DNA of 64,000 bases from Syntrophorhabdaceae bacterium (GTDB lineage Bacteria > Desulfobacterota > Syntrophorhabdia > Syntrophorhabdales > Syntrophorhabdaceae), in the NCBI GenBank assembly GCA_036504895.1, contig DASXUJ010000044.1, forward strand, positions 22,951 through 86,950, written 5' to 3'. The notes under the pieces were generated by a model. That model was given only the letters and a program-made list of their open reading frames with translations, was not told the origin of the DNA and did no database searches. Shown in pieces: positions 10,582 to 18,069 of this stretch (position 1 is the stretch's first letter; each line of letters starts with the position of its first letter). The position numbers were made by a program, and so were the translations under genes.

Positions 10582-11010
10582 TCAGGCCTCGGGCACGAGC
10601 TGCCTGTACGCGAACCGCAATCTGCCGGCTATGATCCCCGTCAGATTCCTGAGAACGGCGAGGCCTTCTTCAGGGTGCTCCTTAATGGCAGCCTCGATGG
10701 AATCCCGGGAGATCTTCATCACCTTAGTCTCGTGGATGCTTTTTGCCACGGCAGTGAACTTGTAGGGCTCTACGAGAGCGGACCAGCCGAAGACCTCGCC
10801 CGGCCGGCTGACCGCGAGGGTCGCCTTCTCCGTTTCCCCGATCTCGATGTGAACGTCACCGGACATAAGGACATAGAAGTGGTCCGCTCTCTCCCCTGCC
10901 TTGAAGATTACGGTATTTTTCCTGAAAGTCTGCTCTTCCGCGCCGTGGGCGATCTTGGTAATAAACCGCTGACTCACACCTCTGAAAAGGTCCGACTCGC
11001 TGATAGCCAT
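10582..11010 (-). CDS. Single cyclic-nucleotide-binding-domain (CRP-like) protein without HTH
   Basis: A 142-residue cNMP-binding beta-roll (about 10-120, including KAGERADHFYVLMSGDVHI and RPGEVFGWSALVE) with no DNA-binding helix-turn-helix. In the phosphate-binding cassette the usual Arg-Thr/Ser-Ala is replaced by Lys-Phe-Thr-Ala, so true cNMP binding is uncertain. Such stand-alone domains often modulate partner proteins. AGGGGGA precedes the ATG. It converges on ald. Confidence 0.8.
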   Translation of the reverse strand: MAISESDLFRGVSQRFITKIAHGAEEQTFRKNTVIFKAGERADHFYVLMSGDVHIEIGETEKATLAVSRPGEVFGWSALVEPYKFTAVAKSIHETKVMKISRDSIEAAIKEHPEEGLAVLRNLTGIIAGRLRFAYRQLVPEA

Positions 11011-11220
11011 AATATCCCCCTTTCCGCACTCCCGACGGAGCGCGGGTTCTATCTGCTTTCCATCCTATAATCATTCGGAGGATTTATTGCAACGGGATGA
11101 CGAGTCCTCTCCCTTCGAGGTTTTGTGAGGTGAGAGGAGTATGGCTCGTGGAAGGACACTGTTCCTGTAGTTTCTCAGGTATAGCTTATATGTACTTATA
11201 TTGATTCAGTTTTTATCTAA

Positions 11221-11243
11221 GGGACCGGAAGCTCCGGTATCCC
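11221..11243 (-). terminator. Hairpin just after hydE
   Basis: ACCGGA-AGC-TCCGGT with an outer GGG/CCC pair lies immediately downstream of the hydE stop. No uridine tract follows on the minus strand, so termination activity is doubtful. Confidence 0.3.
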
Positions 11244-12340
11244 TATGGGCTCTTGGCCGCTCCTTTCTTCCTGAAGTGGGGTGAGTCCCCCCATTCACCG
11301 TACCCAATAGTCTCACCCACCGTCTCGATCCTCTGCTCCAGGCAGGCCCGGCAAAAGGATGCGTTCTCATCGAGACAAGGCTTATCATCGTAGAGCTGGT
11401 ACGACGAGCGATACCTGGTGATGGTAATATTGGGCATGATGATGTTGGCCCCCGCCTTGAGCCCCATTTCCCTTCCCGTCGGGGTGAGCGCCTGGAGGGC
11501 CGTGGTGGAGGCGATATTCACATCCTTAAGGTAAAGCCTGGTCACCGCAATCATCTTCAGGGCGAGATCGAGCTGTCGCTCCTTTATGGCGTCGAAATCC
11601 TCCACTTCAGATGAGAGGGGTGTATCCTTATGGACCAGGTAGGGCCCCATGCCCACCATGGCCACATCCATCTTTTCGAAAAAGAGGATATCCTGCGCAA
11701 GGTCTTCCATAGTCTGGCCGGGAAGACCGATCATTACGCCCGTACCCACCTGATAACCCAATTTCTTAAGGATCTCCAGACATTCAAGCCTGGCGCGGAA
11801 GCTATGGTCCCGCGGATGAAGCCTCCCGTAAAGCTCCTCATTCGAGGTTTCGATCCTGAGGAGGTAGCGATGAGCGCCCGCCTCAAACCACCGCCTGTAG
11901 GTCTCTTCGCTCTGTTCGCCAAGGGAGAGGGTGATCCCCAGCTTACCTCCGCTCATTTCCTTTATGCCCTTTAAGATGCGTTCCACAAAGGAGGTGAAGG
12001 CACGGTCCTTTCTCTCCCCCGACTGGAGCACCACGGAGGCGTAATTGCTCTCGAAAGCGAAGCGGGCTCCCTCGAGGATCTCCTCTTCACTCATCTGGTA
12101 GCGGTCCACATTCTTGTTGCTTTTCCGTATCCCGCAGTAAAAGCAGTCCTTCCCGCAGATGTTGCTGAATTCAATAATTCCGCGAAAAAAAACCTTATTC
12201 CCCACATATTCCAGCTTAACCTCATAAGCCCGCCGAAAAAGACGCTCCACATCATCCTTTCCGCTAAGGCTTAAAAGGTATACAAGGTCGTCCCGCGTCA
12301 AATCGCATCCGGGATCGAGTAATGTTTCCAGTCTCGTCAT
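11243..12340 (-). CDS. hydE: [FeFe]-hydrogenase H-cluster maturase HydE (radical SAM)
   Basis: Radical SAM enzyme of H-cluster assembly; it acts on the organometallic Fe-cysteine product made by HydG on the way to the diiron subcluster. The SAM cluster motif CGKDCFYCG (CX3CX2C) lies near residue 60 in EFSNICGKDCFYCGIRKSN. The family's GITLSLGE, GTGVMIGLPGQT and VGMGPYLVHKDTPL segments are present, and a C-terminal Cys pair (FCRAC) suggests the accessory cluster. It stands alone, about 28 kb from hydF and hydG. AAAGGAG precedes the ATG. Confidence 0.93.
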   Translation of the reverse strand: MTRLETLLDPGCDLTRDDLVYLLSLSGKDDVERLFRRAYEVKLEYVGNKVFFRGIIEFSNICGKDCFYCGIRKSNKNVDRYQMSEEEILEGARFAFESNYASVVLQSGERKDRAFTSFVERILKGIKEMSGGKLGITLSLGEQSEETYRRWFEAGAHRYLLRIETSNEELYGRLHPRDHSFRARLECLEILKKLGYQVGTGVMIGLPGQTMEDLAQDILFFEKMDVAMVGMGPYLVHKDTPLSSEVEDFDAIKERQLDLALKMIAVTRLYLKDVNIASTTALQALTPTGREMGLKAGANIIMPNITITRYRSSYQLYDDKPCLDENASFCRACLEQRIETVGETIGYGEWGDSPHFRKKGAAKSP

Positions 12341-12453
12341 ATGACTCCTTTTCAGTATATATATGGAGAGATAGTATACCTAAATGGTCGGACAAAGTAA
12401 ATTTGGCTAAAGCCAATAGCGCCCGACATTGGCTCAGGAAACTGAGGATTGGT

Positions 12454-12786
12454 GGGCTTCGCTCGTGGAGGGGGCGACGTGAACCCCATTGATAGCGGAC
12501 AACGCAAGCCCGGAAGGAAGTGAAAAGTAGGCAAGCCCCAATATCAAACGCGCGTCACCCCCACAGCGCATAACGTACCGGTCTTCGTGCGCGATTAGCT
12601 CGCAAAGCGAGCGAGAGGGGCGACGTGAACCCCGGAAGGAAGTAAGAAGCAGGCAAGCAGCCCCAATATCGATCACGCGTGCCTCTGCCACACATACCCT
12701 GCTGGTCTCGGTGCGCGATTAGCTCGCAAAGCGAGCGAGAGGGGAGGCTCCACGGGCTTTGCCCGCGGAGGGGCGACGTGAGCCCC
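12454..12786. repeat. Tandem imperfect ~123-bp repeats with REP-like hairpins
   Basis: About two and a half copies. A 34-base block at 12587-12620 recurs without mismatch at 12711-12744, and a block starting CCCGGAAGGAAGT at 12509 recurs at 12631. Each unit carries a short stem with a three-base loop: GCTCGC-AAA-GCGAGC (12598-12612 and 12722-12736) and CGGGC-TTT-GCCCG (12753-12765). A GGGGCGACGTGAACCCC-type stem (12618-12633; variant ending GAGCCCC near 12770) follows. Stem sequence varies while pairing is kept, as in REP/BIME-like elements. Confidence 0.8.
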
Positions 12787-12836
12787 TACAACTGCGGCCC
12801 TTAAATAGTACTTGTATCCAGAAACACTTCAAGTTA

Positions 12837-12845
12837 TGCTATAAT
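12837..12845 (+). promoter_or_regulatory. Extended -10 promoter for the CBS-domain gene
   Basis: TGCTATAAT is a full extended -10 box (TGnTATAAT), 92 bp before the CBS start. No good -35 is visible at the right spacing. The leader between them can form two small hairpins: TCAAG-AGGGG-CTTGA at 12870-12884, and a GGCTCC/GGAGCT stem near 12893-12912. Confidence 0.5.
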
Positions 12846-12937
12846 TTAACAAAAGAAATAGCCGAAAGGTCAAGAGGGGCTTGATTCTGTGAGGCTCCGG
12901 GGGCCTGGAGCTCAAAATCTTCCGGAGGTGAAAACAT

Positions 12938-13381
12938 ATGAAAACTACCGTGGCGCAGATTCTCCAACGAAAGGGAAGCGACGTGTGGTCCGTTTCTCCC
13001 GATACGCTAGTCTACAGGGCACTTCAACTGATGCAGGACAAGGGAATAGGCGCCGTGACCGTGGTCGATCAGGCGGGAAAACTGATCGGCATCGTCTCCG
13101 AGCGTGATTACGCGAGAAAAGTAATCCTTGAAGGGAGATCGTCCAAGGAGACGGAATCAAAGGACATCATGACGAAAGAGCTCTACGTGGTGACCCCTGA
13201 GACAGGTGTCGACGAGTGCATATCTCTCATGACGGAAAAACGGATGCGACACCTTCCGGTAATTGATAAGGGAAATCTGACCGGTCTCGTATCTATCGGC
13301 GATGTGGTCAAGGCAATCATCAAAGAACAAAGGATCGAGATAGAATATCTGAACGATTATATTATGGGCAAATATATTTAA
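12938..13381 (+). CDS. CBS-domain pair protein
   Basis: 147 residues forming one Bateman module of two CBS domains (about 8-65 and 75-135), with the GKLIGIVSERDYARK and GNLTGLVSIGDVVKAI signatures. Such modules usually bind adenine nucleotides or SAM and act as energy sensors. CCGGAGG precedes the ATG. It sits just upstream of a gene set with two DRTGG proteins; CBS and DRTGG domains are fused in some other proteins, so a joint nucleotide-sensing role is an inference worth noting. Confidence 0.9.
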   Translation: MKTTVAQILQRKGSDVWSVSPDTLVYRALQLMQDKGIGAVTVVDQAGKLIGIVSERDYARKVILEGRSSKETESKDIMTKELYVVTPETGVDECISLMTEKRMRHLPVIDKGNLTGLVSIGDVVKAIIKEQRIEIEYLNDYIMGKYI

Positions 13382-13463
13382 TATGCAGGGTTAGGTGCGT
13401 GGAGAGCCAATCCTGGATATGCTGCGCGCCCTCTGGACAGCAGGCAGGGGGTAGTGTATTCTA

Positions 13464-13481
13464 AAGGACAGGCATGTCCTT
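13464..13481. other. Small hairpin AAGGACA-GGCA-TGTCCTT
   Basis: A 7-bp perfect inverted repeat with a four-base loop between the CBS gene and the first DRTGG gene. No T-run follows. It may be a weak terminator or leader structure. The rest of the 257-bp gap shows nothing else convincing. Confidence 0.35.
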
Positions 13482-13638
13482 CTGCCGCATCAGGCATGTA
13501 GTGAATAGATCGGGCCGTAAGAGGTGTAACGGCGTTGTTGCTCCCTTGCGTGTAGTGTATATGAAAGACCATAGTATGGCCTGTAAATATGACAGGACAG
13601 AAAAAGAACGGAAAATTCGAGGGAGACGAACCGAGGCT

Positions 13639-13998
13639 ATGACTTTAAAGGAAGTTCAGGAGATTCTTGGCGCTGATGTGCTGTGCGGAGAACAATCCTT
13701 GGATCGGGAGGTTACCACTGCCTTCGCGTGTGACCTTATCAGTGAGATGCTCGCTTTCGCGGGGTCCCAGACGCTTCTCATCACCTCTCTTACAAACCCC
13801 CACGTGATACATACCGCTGAAGTGATGGATGCGATCGGGGTGGTCTTTGTGGGAGGCAAGAAGCCGTCCGAGGATATAATCGTAAATGTGAACCGGGCAA
13901 ATATACCTTTGCTTTCGACTCCTTACCTGCTCTATAAGTGTTCCGGCCTTTTATACTGCAACGGCATCGAAGGGTGCAAGAGAGGTTTCACAGAGTGA
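13639..13998 (+). CDS. DRTGG-domain protein (first copy)
   Basis: 119 residues forming a DRTGG-type domain: MTLKEVQEILGADVLCGEQSLDREVTTAFACDLISEML, then LLITSLTNPHVIHTAEVMDAIGVVFVGGK. DRTGG domains occur in phosphotransacetylases and next to CBS domains and probably bind a ligand; the ligand is unknown. The frame is open upstream to 13474, but homology with the second copy (15977) supports the ATG at 13639. The stop overlaps a GTG start of the next gene (GTGA), so the two are co-translated. It is the first gene of the H-cluster signalling module. Confidence 0.8.
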   Translation: MTLKEVQEILGADVLCGEQSLDREVTTAFACDLISEMLAFAGSQTLLITSLTNPHVIHTAEVMDAIGVVFVGGKKPSEDIIVNVNRANIPLLSTPYLLYKCSGLLYCNGIEGCKRGFTE

Positions 13999-14489
13999 GT
14001 GAACCGGCCGAGAATCCAGTAACGAAACCTCATCTTACCCTGCGCTTCAAGGTGAACGATGAAGACTTCATCATGGCCGGCGAGGCTGCGTCCAAGACAA
14101 AAAAAGCCCTTCAACAGTTGGGGCTCAACCAGGACGTAGTCAAAAACGTTGCCATTATAGTATATGAAGCAGCGATGAATATCGTGATCCATGCGAATCA
14201 TGGGGAGATCCAGGTGGTCATCGTCCCGGGCTATGTAACGGTCATCGCCGAGGACGAAGGCGGTGGAATCCCCGACCTCGATCTTGCAATGCAGGAAGGA
14301 TACTCGACCGCGCCCGATGAAGTACGGGAGATGGGTTTCGGGGCAGGCATGGGCCTACCCAACATCAAACACTGTTCCGACACTTTGAATATCGAGACAC
14401 GGGCGGGCACCGGGACCACCCTGAAGGCGACCCTCTACCTAAACCAGAAGGACGGCAAAAAGCTGGAAACAGGAGCCCTTCATGTCTGA
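13995..14489 (+). CDS. RsbW-like anti-sigma-factor serine kinase / ATP-binding protein
   Basis: 164 residues with a GHKL ATPase fold: N-box AIIVYEAAMNIVIHAN, G1 box EDEGGGIPDLDLA and G2 region GFGAGMGLPNIKHCSD. It lacks a His-phosphotransfer domain, so it resembles RsbW/SpoIIAB serine kinases rather than histidine kinases. The GTG at 13995 overlaps the previous stop and has AGAGAGG upstream. Its stop overlaps the start of the H-cluster-like gene by eight bases. Tight packing implies it acts with the two neighbouring products. Confidence 0.85.
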   Translation: MSEPAENPVTKPHLTLRFKVNDEDFIMAGEAASKTKKALQQLGLNQDVVKNVAIIVYEAAMNIVIHANHGEIQVVIVPGYVTVIAEDEGGGIPDLDLAMQEGYSTAPDEVREMGFGAGMGLPNIKHCSDTLNIETRAGTGTTLKATLYLNQKDGKKLETGALHV

Positions 14490-15834
14490 TTATTTCCATT
14501 CGGTTACCCTCGATTACGAGAAGTGCATGGGATGCACGAACTGCATAAAGCGCTGCCCGGTCGAGGCTATCCGCGTCCATGAAGGGAAAGCCAAAATCAT
14601 GCAGGAACGCTGCATCGATTGCGGGGAATGCCTCCGGGCTTGTCCCAATCATGCGAAAATCGCAGTAACCGACACACTCGAGAAATTGAGCCCGTACAAA
14701 TATAAGATCGCCCTGCCCGCCCCTTCCTTTTTCGGACAATTCAGCGAAGATACCAAAGCAGAGGAGATTCTCGAGGCTTTCGTCCACGTGGGTTTCGACG
14801 ATGTCTTCGAAGTGGCTCTCGCGGCCGAGGCGGTCACTTATGTGGTCCATAAATATCTCCAGAACAAGACCTTGAAAAGACCCCTCTTTTCCTCCGCGTG
14901 TCCCGCGGTTTTAAGGCTCATGCAGATCAAGTTTCCCGAGCTTCTCGACCGGGTGCTGCCGATAATGACCCCCATGGAGGCCGCCGCCCGCCTTGCAAAG
15001 GACGAAGCGGTGAAGAAGACGGGTCTTCCGCGGGAAGATGTCGGGGCATTCTTCATTTCACCCTGTCCGGCAAAGGTAACCGAGGTGAGGCGCCCCATGA
15101 CGAACAGGCCTTCCTCTGTCGACGGCGTCATCGGAGTATCCCTGATTTATAAGGACATTCTCAAGCATATCACTAAGGACAGAACCTTGCGCGACCAGCC
15201 GTCCCGGCGAAGGGCGAGGAATATAGGCATGTCCTGGGGGTACGTCACCGGTGAATCGAAGGCCATCGATTTCGGCACGAGCCTTGCCGTAAGCGGCATC
15301 CACAATGTCATAAGCCTTCTCGAAGAGATTGAGCGCGGAGAGTTGCGGGACGTGGATTTCATAGAGCTTCAATCCTGTATCGGCGGATGCGTGGGCGGTC
15401 CTCTCAATATCCAGAATGTCTTCGTAGGCAGGATCAGGCTCAGAAACCTCGTAAAGAAATATATTCAGGATTCGCCATATTACCCGGAGGAGCGGCTGCG
15501 CAGCGCCTATGAAGACCGTTCTTTCGAGCTTGTGGAGCCTATTTCGCCCAGGCCGATCATGGTCCTCGACGAAGACGTATCCCGGGCACTTATAAAGATG
15601 GAGCGTCTGGATGCGATCACCAAGGAGCTCCCCGGGCTTGACTGCGGCGCCTGCGGCTCTCCGAGCTGCCGGGCCCTGGCCGAGGACATCGTACGGGATG
15701 TCGCCTTTGACACGGACTGCATCATAAAACTTAGAGAGAGGGTAAAAACCCTGGCTGAGGAGATTCTCGATCTCGCAAGAAAGCTGCCGCCTGCCATGTC
15801 AAAAAATTCGAACGACAAAGAATCAGGCCAATAA
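14482..15834 (+). CDS. Ferredoxin / H-cluster-domain protein, sensory-type [FeFe]-hydrogenase homologue
   Basis: 450 residues: two [4Fe-4S] ferredoxin motifs (Cys 15,18,21,25 and 44,47,50,54), an H-cluster domain, and a C-terminal four-Cys Fe-S domain (Cys 388,391,396,413; DCGACGSPSC). The H-cluster motifs are degenerate relative to catalytic enzymes. L1 is SSACPAV, with Cys140 kept and Ala at the proton-transfer Cys. L2 is SPCPAKVTE (Cys195) and L3 is SCIGGCVGG (Cys299, Cys303). All four cluster ligands therefore remain, while the proton-transfer Cys is lost, as in sensory (HydS-like) hydrogenases. It lacks the PAS domain of HydS. Its neighbours are an RsbW-like kinase, DRTGG proteins and a PHP protein, so H2 or redox sensing is the likely job. 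Confidence 0.85.
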   Translation: MSDYFHSVTLDYEKCMGCTNCIKRCPVEAIRVHEGKAKIMQERCIDCGECLRACPNHAKIAVTDTLEKLSPYKYKIALPAPSFFGQFSEDTKAEEILEAFVHVGFDDVFEVALAAEAVTYVVHKYLQNKTLKRPLFSSACPAVLRLMQIKFPELLDRVLPIMTPMEAAARLAKDEAVKKTGLPREDVGAFFISPCPAKVTEVRRPMTNRPSSVDGVIGVSLIYKDILKHITKDRTLRDQPSRRRARNIGMSWGYVTGESKAIDFGTSLAVSGIHNVISLLEEIERGELRDVDFIELQSCIGGCVGGPLNIQNVFVGRIRLRNLVKKYIQDSPYYPEERLRSAYEDRSFELVEPISPRPIMVLDEDVSRALIKMERLDAITKELPGLDCGACGSPSCRALAEDIVRDVAFDTDCIIKLRERVKTLAEEILDLARKLPPAMSKNSNDKESGQ

Positions 15835-15836
15835 CG

Positions 15837-15852
15837 GCGGTCGCGCGACCGC
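15837..15852. other. 16-bp perfect palindrome after the H-cluster-like gene
   Basis: GCGGTCGC followed directly by GCGACCGC, three bases after the stop codon. No T-run follows. It is either a binding site or a mild transcript-processing or attenuation element before the second DRTGG gene. Confidence 0.4.
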
Positions 15853-15976
15853 GGGAGAGCAGGAAAGGCGAGACAGGTGCATTACATCAAAAGATAGCAC
15901 CGGCAATGAAGAATTTTCGTCAGGAATCCCATCCATTCTTACAATGGCAGTACCGACACCTAAAGAGGAGGAGACT

Positions 15977-16324
15977 ATGACTGTTCGTGAGCTTGTCAGC
16001 GTGTTGAATCTCGAGAACCTGACGGGGGACGTGAATCTGGAGAGGCCTGTGGAGTCCGGCTACACTTCGGACCTGCTCTCCGACGTGATCGCGCACGCAG
16101 GCAGGAATTCAGTCTGGATTACCGTGCAAAGACATATAAACATCCTCGGGGTAGCCCAGCTAAAGGAGATATGCGCCATCGTGGTCCCCCGCAACCTCCC
16201 GGTGGAAGAAGGGGTCATTCAAAAGGCAAGGACCGAGGGCATCGCCATCTTGAGAGACCATCGCTCTGCCTTCGAAATCAGCGGGATCCTCTATAATGTT
16301 CTCCAAAAAGGCGGAAATGGTTGA
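15977..16324 (+). CDS. DRTGG-domain protein (second copy)
   Basis: 115 residues: MTVRELVSVLNLENLTGDVNLERPVESGYTSDLLSDVIAHAG, then SVWITVQRHINILGVAQLKEICAIVVPRN. It has the same fold and layout as the copy at 13639 but is clearly diverged, so the two are likely an old duplication or two halves of a heterodimer. AGAGGAGGA precedes the ATG at 15977. Its stop overlaps the TTG start of the PHP gene (TTGA). Confidence 0.8.
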   Translation: MTVRELVSVLNLENLTGDVNLERPVESGYTSDLLSDVIAHAGRNSVWITVQRHINILGVAQLKEICAIVVPRNLPVEEGVIQKARTEGIAILRDHRSAFEISGILYNVLQKGGNG

Positions 16325-17064
16325 ACAGTTATTCCTGCGACCTCCACATCCACACGGCCCTCTCTCCCTGCGCAAGCCTGGAGATGTCGCCCAGGGAGAT
16401 CGTCGGCAGGGCGCGCCGGGCCGGACTGGACATTATCGCCATAACCGATCACAATATGGTGGAGAATGCCCGGTGCACTGAAGAGATCGGCAGGAGAAAC
16501 GACCTCCTGGTTCTCCCGGGAATGGAGCTGCAGACGAGCGAGGAGATTCATTTGCTCGCCATCTTCGGGGCCAATGAAATAGCGTGTGCCTTCCATGAAG
16601 AGGTCTACCGATCGTTGCCGCAGGTGGAGAATAATCCCGATTATTTCGGCGATCAGGTAGTGGTCGACGAGAACGACAACATCATCCGCTTTGAAAACCG
16701 CCTCCTCCTCAATTCCGTTGAATTATCCCTCGACGATGCGGTCCGGCTCATCAAGTCCCACGGGGGTATCGTGATCCCATCCCATATAGACAATCCGACC
16801 TTCAGCATCATAAGCCAACTGGGATATATACCGGAAAACCTGGATTTTGACGCCCTGGAGATACATGATATCGACAATATCCCCCGGGTGCTCCCTTTTA
16901 TCACAAGAAAAGGGCTGCCCTTCGTTACCTTTTCCGATGCCCATTATCCGGCGGATATCGGCCGGAGAAGGACCTCTCTCGAGATGCCCGAGCCTTGTTT
17001 CGAAGGACTGGTGGAGGCGCTCAAAGGCCTGACGGGCAAAACCGCCGGTGGGCGCATAGAGTGA
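16321..17064 (+). CDS. PHP-domain metal-dependent phosphoesterase
   Basis: 247 residues with PHP motifs: I (DLHIHTALSPC), II (ITDHN), a conserved Glu/His in the middle (VLPGMELQT), III (GGIVIPSHID) and IV (VTFSDAHYPADIG). These bind a polynuclear metal centre that hydrolyses phosphoesters; the substrate is unknown. TTG at 16321 is the only in-frame start near the conserved N-terminus and overlaps the upstream stop, indicating coupling to the second DRTGG protein. As the hydrolase of this module it could remove a phosphate or nucleotide signal. Confidence 0.85.
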   Translation: MNSYSCDLHIHTALSPCASLEMSPREIVGRARRAGLDIIAITDHNMVENARCTEEIGRRNDLLVLPGMELQTSEEIHLLAIFGANEIACAFHEEVYRSLPQVENNPDYFGDQVVVDENDNIIRFENRLLLNSVELSLDDAVRLIKSHGGIVIPSHIDNPTFSIISQLGYIPENLDFDALEIHDIDNIPRVLPFITRKGLPFVTFSDAHYPADIGRRRTSLEMPEPCFEGLVEALKGLTGKTAGGRIE

Positions 17065-17233
17065 CAAGTTCGTGTTATGGTCATTCCATGAATCCCAAAA
17101 GACAGAGAGTGGAACATTTCGGCACAAAGTTGTATAATAGTTACACACTACAGATTGAGATTAAGCGTCCTGACGGAAAGGTTGCGCCGCAGCGAGCACA
17201 GGAAACACGCCACTCTACAAAATTTCCGGTTTG

Positions 17234-17249
17234 TGGCACGAAGGTTGCT
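17234..17249 (+). promoter_or_regulatory. Sigma-54 (RpoN) promoter, consensus match
   Basis: TGGCACG (17234-17240), four bases, TTGCT (17245-17249): an exact match to the -24/-12 consensus TGGCACG-N4-TTGCW. It lies in the 273-bp gap after the PHP gene and 88 bp before the ATP-binding protein at 17338. Transcription would start near 17260. An activator of the NtrC class would be required; none is encoded in the window with a recognisable AAA+ domain. Confidence 0.8.
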
Positions 17250-17337
17250 ATAGAGAGTGCTTCATCACAATCTTAAATGCGTGGCCGGAGAAGTTTTCAA
17301 AGCTGCGATGGAGTAGAGGGAGAACCCGTTACATAAG

Positions 17338-17877
17338 ATGATGGAGGAACTGTGTGCCCACATAATGGATATAGCAGCCAATGCCCTTACCGCGGGGGCG
17401 CGGCATATAATCGTCTCCATTGACGTGGACCATGGCGCCAATATCCTGTCCGTAACCTTCAGGGATGACGGTAAGGGTATGGACGAAGAGATGGTGAGAA
17501 GGGTAACAGACCCTTTCTTTTCCACTAAAAAGGGGAAAAAGGTAGGTCTCGGAATTCCCCTGTTGAAAGGCACTGCCGAGACATGCGGAGGACGGTTCAG
17601 TCTCACGAGCACTCCCGGACAGGGGGTCGATATCCGCGTCTCCTTTCAACTGGACCATCCTGATCTTCCTCCTTTGGGAAATCTCAAGGATACGATCCTG
17701 GTTCTGGTCGTAGGAAATCCGGACGTGGATTTCACTTTTGACGTGAGGGTAGACGACAAGGCCTTCGGCCTGTATACAACCGAGGTAAAAGAGATGATAG
17801 GCGGCGTACCCATCAATCACCCGGAGGTGATGAATTTCCTTTTGGAATTTCTTGACGAAAAATTGTTTTTTATATAG
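17338..17877 (+). CDS. GHKL ATPase-fold (histidine-kinase-like ATP-binding) protein
   Basis: 179 residues: N-box HIMDIAANALTAGA, G1 DDGKGMD, F-box DPFFSTK and G2 VGLGIPLLKG form a complete HATPase domain (1-115) with no phospho-acceptor His domain. The C-terminal 65 residues form a small extra domain. It sits behind the sigma-54 promoter and just before the hydrogenase operon. Similar ATPase-fold proteins sit beside hydrogenase genes in other anaerobes, to my knowledge without an assigned role. The nearest purine-rich ribosome site is distant, so the start could be slightly different. Confidence 0.8.
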   Translation: MMEELCAHIMDIAANALTAGARHIIVSIDVDHGANILSVTFRDDGKGMDEEMVRRVTDPFFSTKKGKKVGLGIPLLKGTAETCGGRFSLTSTPGQGVDIRVSFQLDHPDLPPLGNLKDTILVLVVGNPDVDFTFDVRVDDKAFGLYTTEVKEMIGGVPINHPEVMNFLLEFLDEKLFFI

Positions 17878-17915
17878 AATTTAGTACATTCGACACGTGA
17901 TTGAGAGAGTTATTT

Positions 17916-17951
17916 TTGTATACAAGTGGGAATAATGTTCGTAAAGAACAT
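17916..17951. promoter_or_regulatory. Two palindromes upstream of the hydrogenase operon
   Basis: TTGTATACAA (17916-17925) is a perfect 10-bp palindrome, and ATGTTC-N5-GAACAT (17935-17951) a perfect interrupted one. Both precede the Rex-like site and promoter. They look like operator sites for unidentified regulators. Confidence 0.45.
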
Positions 17952-17968
17952 ATTTTAAATTAAGGGAT

Positions 17969-17986
17969 TTGTGAAATTTTTAACAA
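17969..17986. promoter_or_regulatory. Rex-like operator
   Basis: TTGTGAA-ATTT-TTAACAA matches the known Rex operator pattern TTGTGAA-N4-TTCACAA at 13 of 14 defined positions. It lies just upstream of the -35 box for the hydrogenase operon, and a rex gene is in the window at 35422-36093. NADH-responsive control of the hydA1/hydA2 operon follows as inference. Confidence 0.75.
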
Positions 17987-17992
17987 TATTTA

Positions 17993-18021
17993 TTGACGAA
18001 AAACAACGATTTATTTATAAA
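17993..18021 (+). promoter_or_regulatory. Sigma-70 promoter of the 18-27.7 kb hydrogenase operon
   Basis: TTGACG (17993-17998), 17 bases, TATAAA (18016-18021). The start of transcription would fall near 18028, giving a leader of about 42 bases to the first gene. The upstream Rex-like site is centred about 50 bp before that point. Confidence 0.65.
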
Positions 18022-18069
18022 TTAGTCTCGATTCTTATAAACTAGCCACACAGGCACAGGGGAGGCACT

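Larger units (their letters stand above)
12341..12937. other. Gene-free region between hydE and the CBS gene
   Basis: 597 bp with no credible gene. It contains the tandem hairpin repeats at 12454-12786 and the promoter and leader of the CBS gene. Weak open frames across the repeats show no recognisable protein and are not called. Confidence 0.7.

Noticed and set aside
12454..12786. Repeats considered as a CRISPR array
   Set aside because: Units are about 123 bp, imperfect, and lack short regular repeats with unique spacers; no cas gene is nearby.
17121..17138. GGCACAAAGTTGTATAAT, a second sigma-54-like or sigma-70-like element
   Set aside because: The -12 GC is missing at the right spacing and no -35 fits the TATAAT; the consensus site at 17234 explains the region better.
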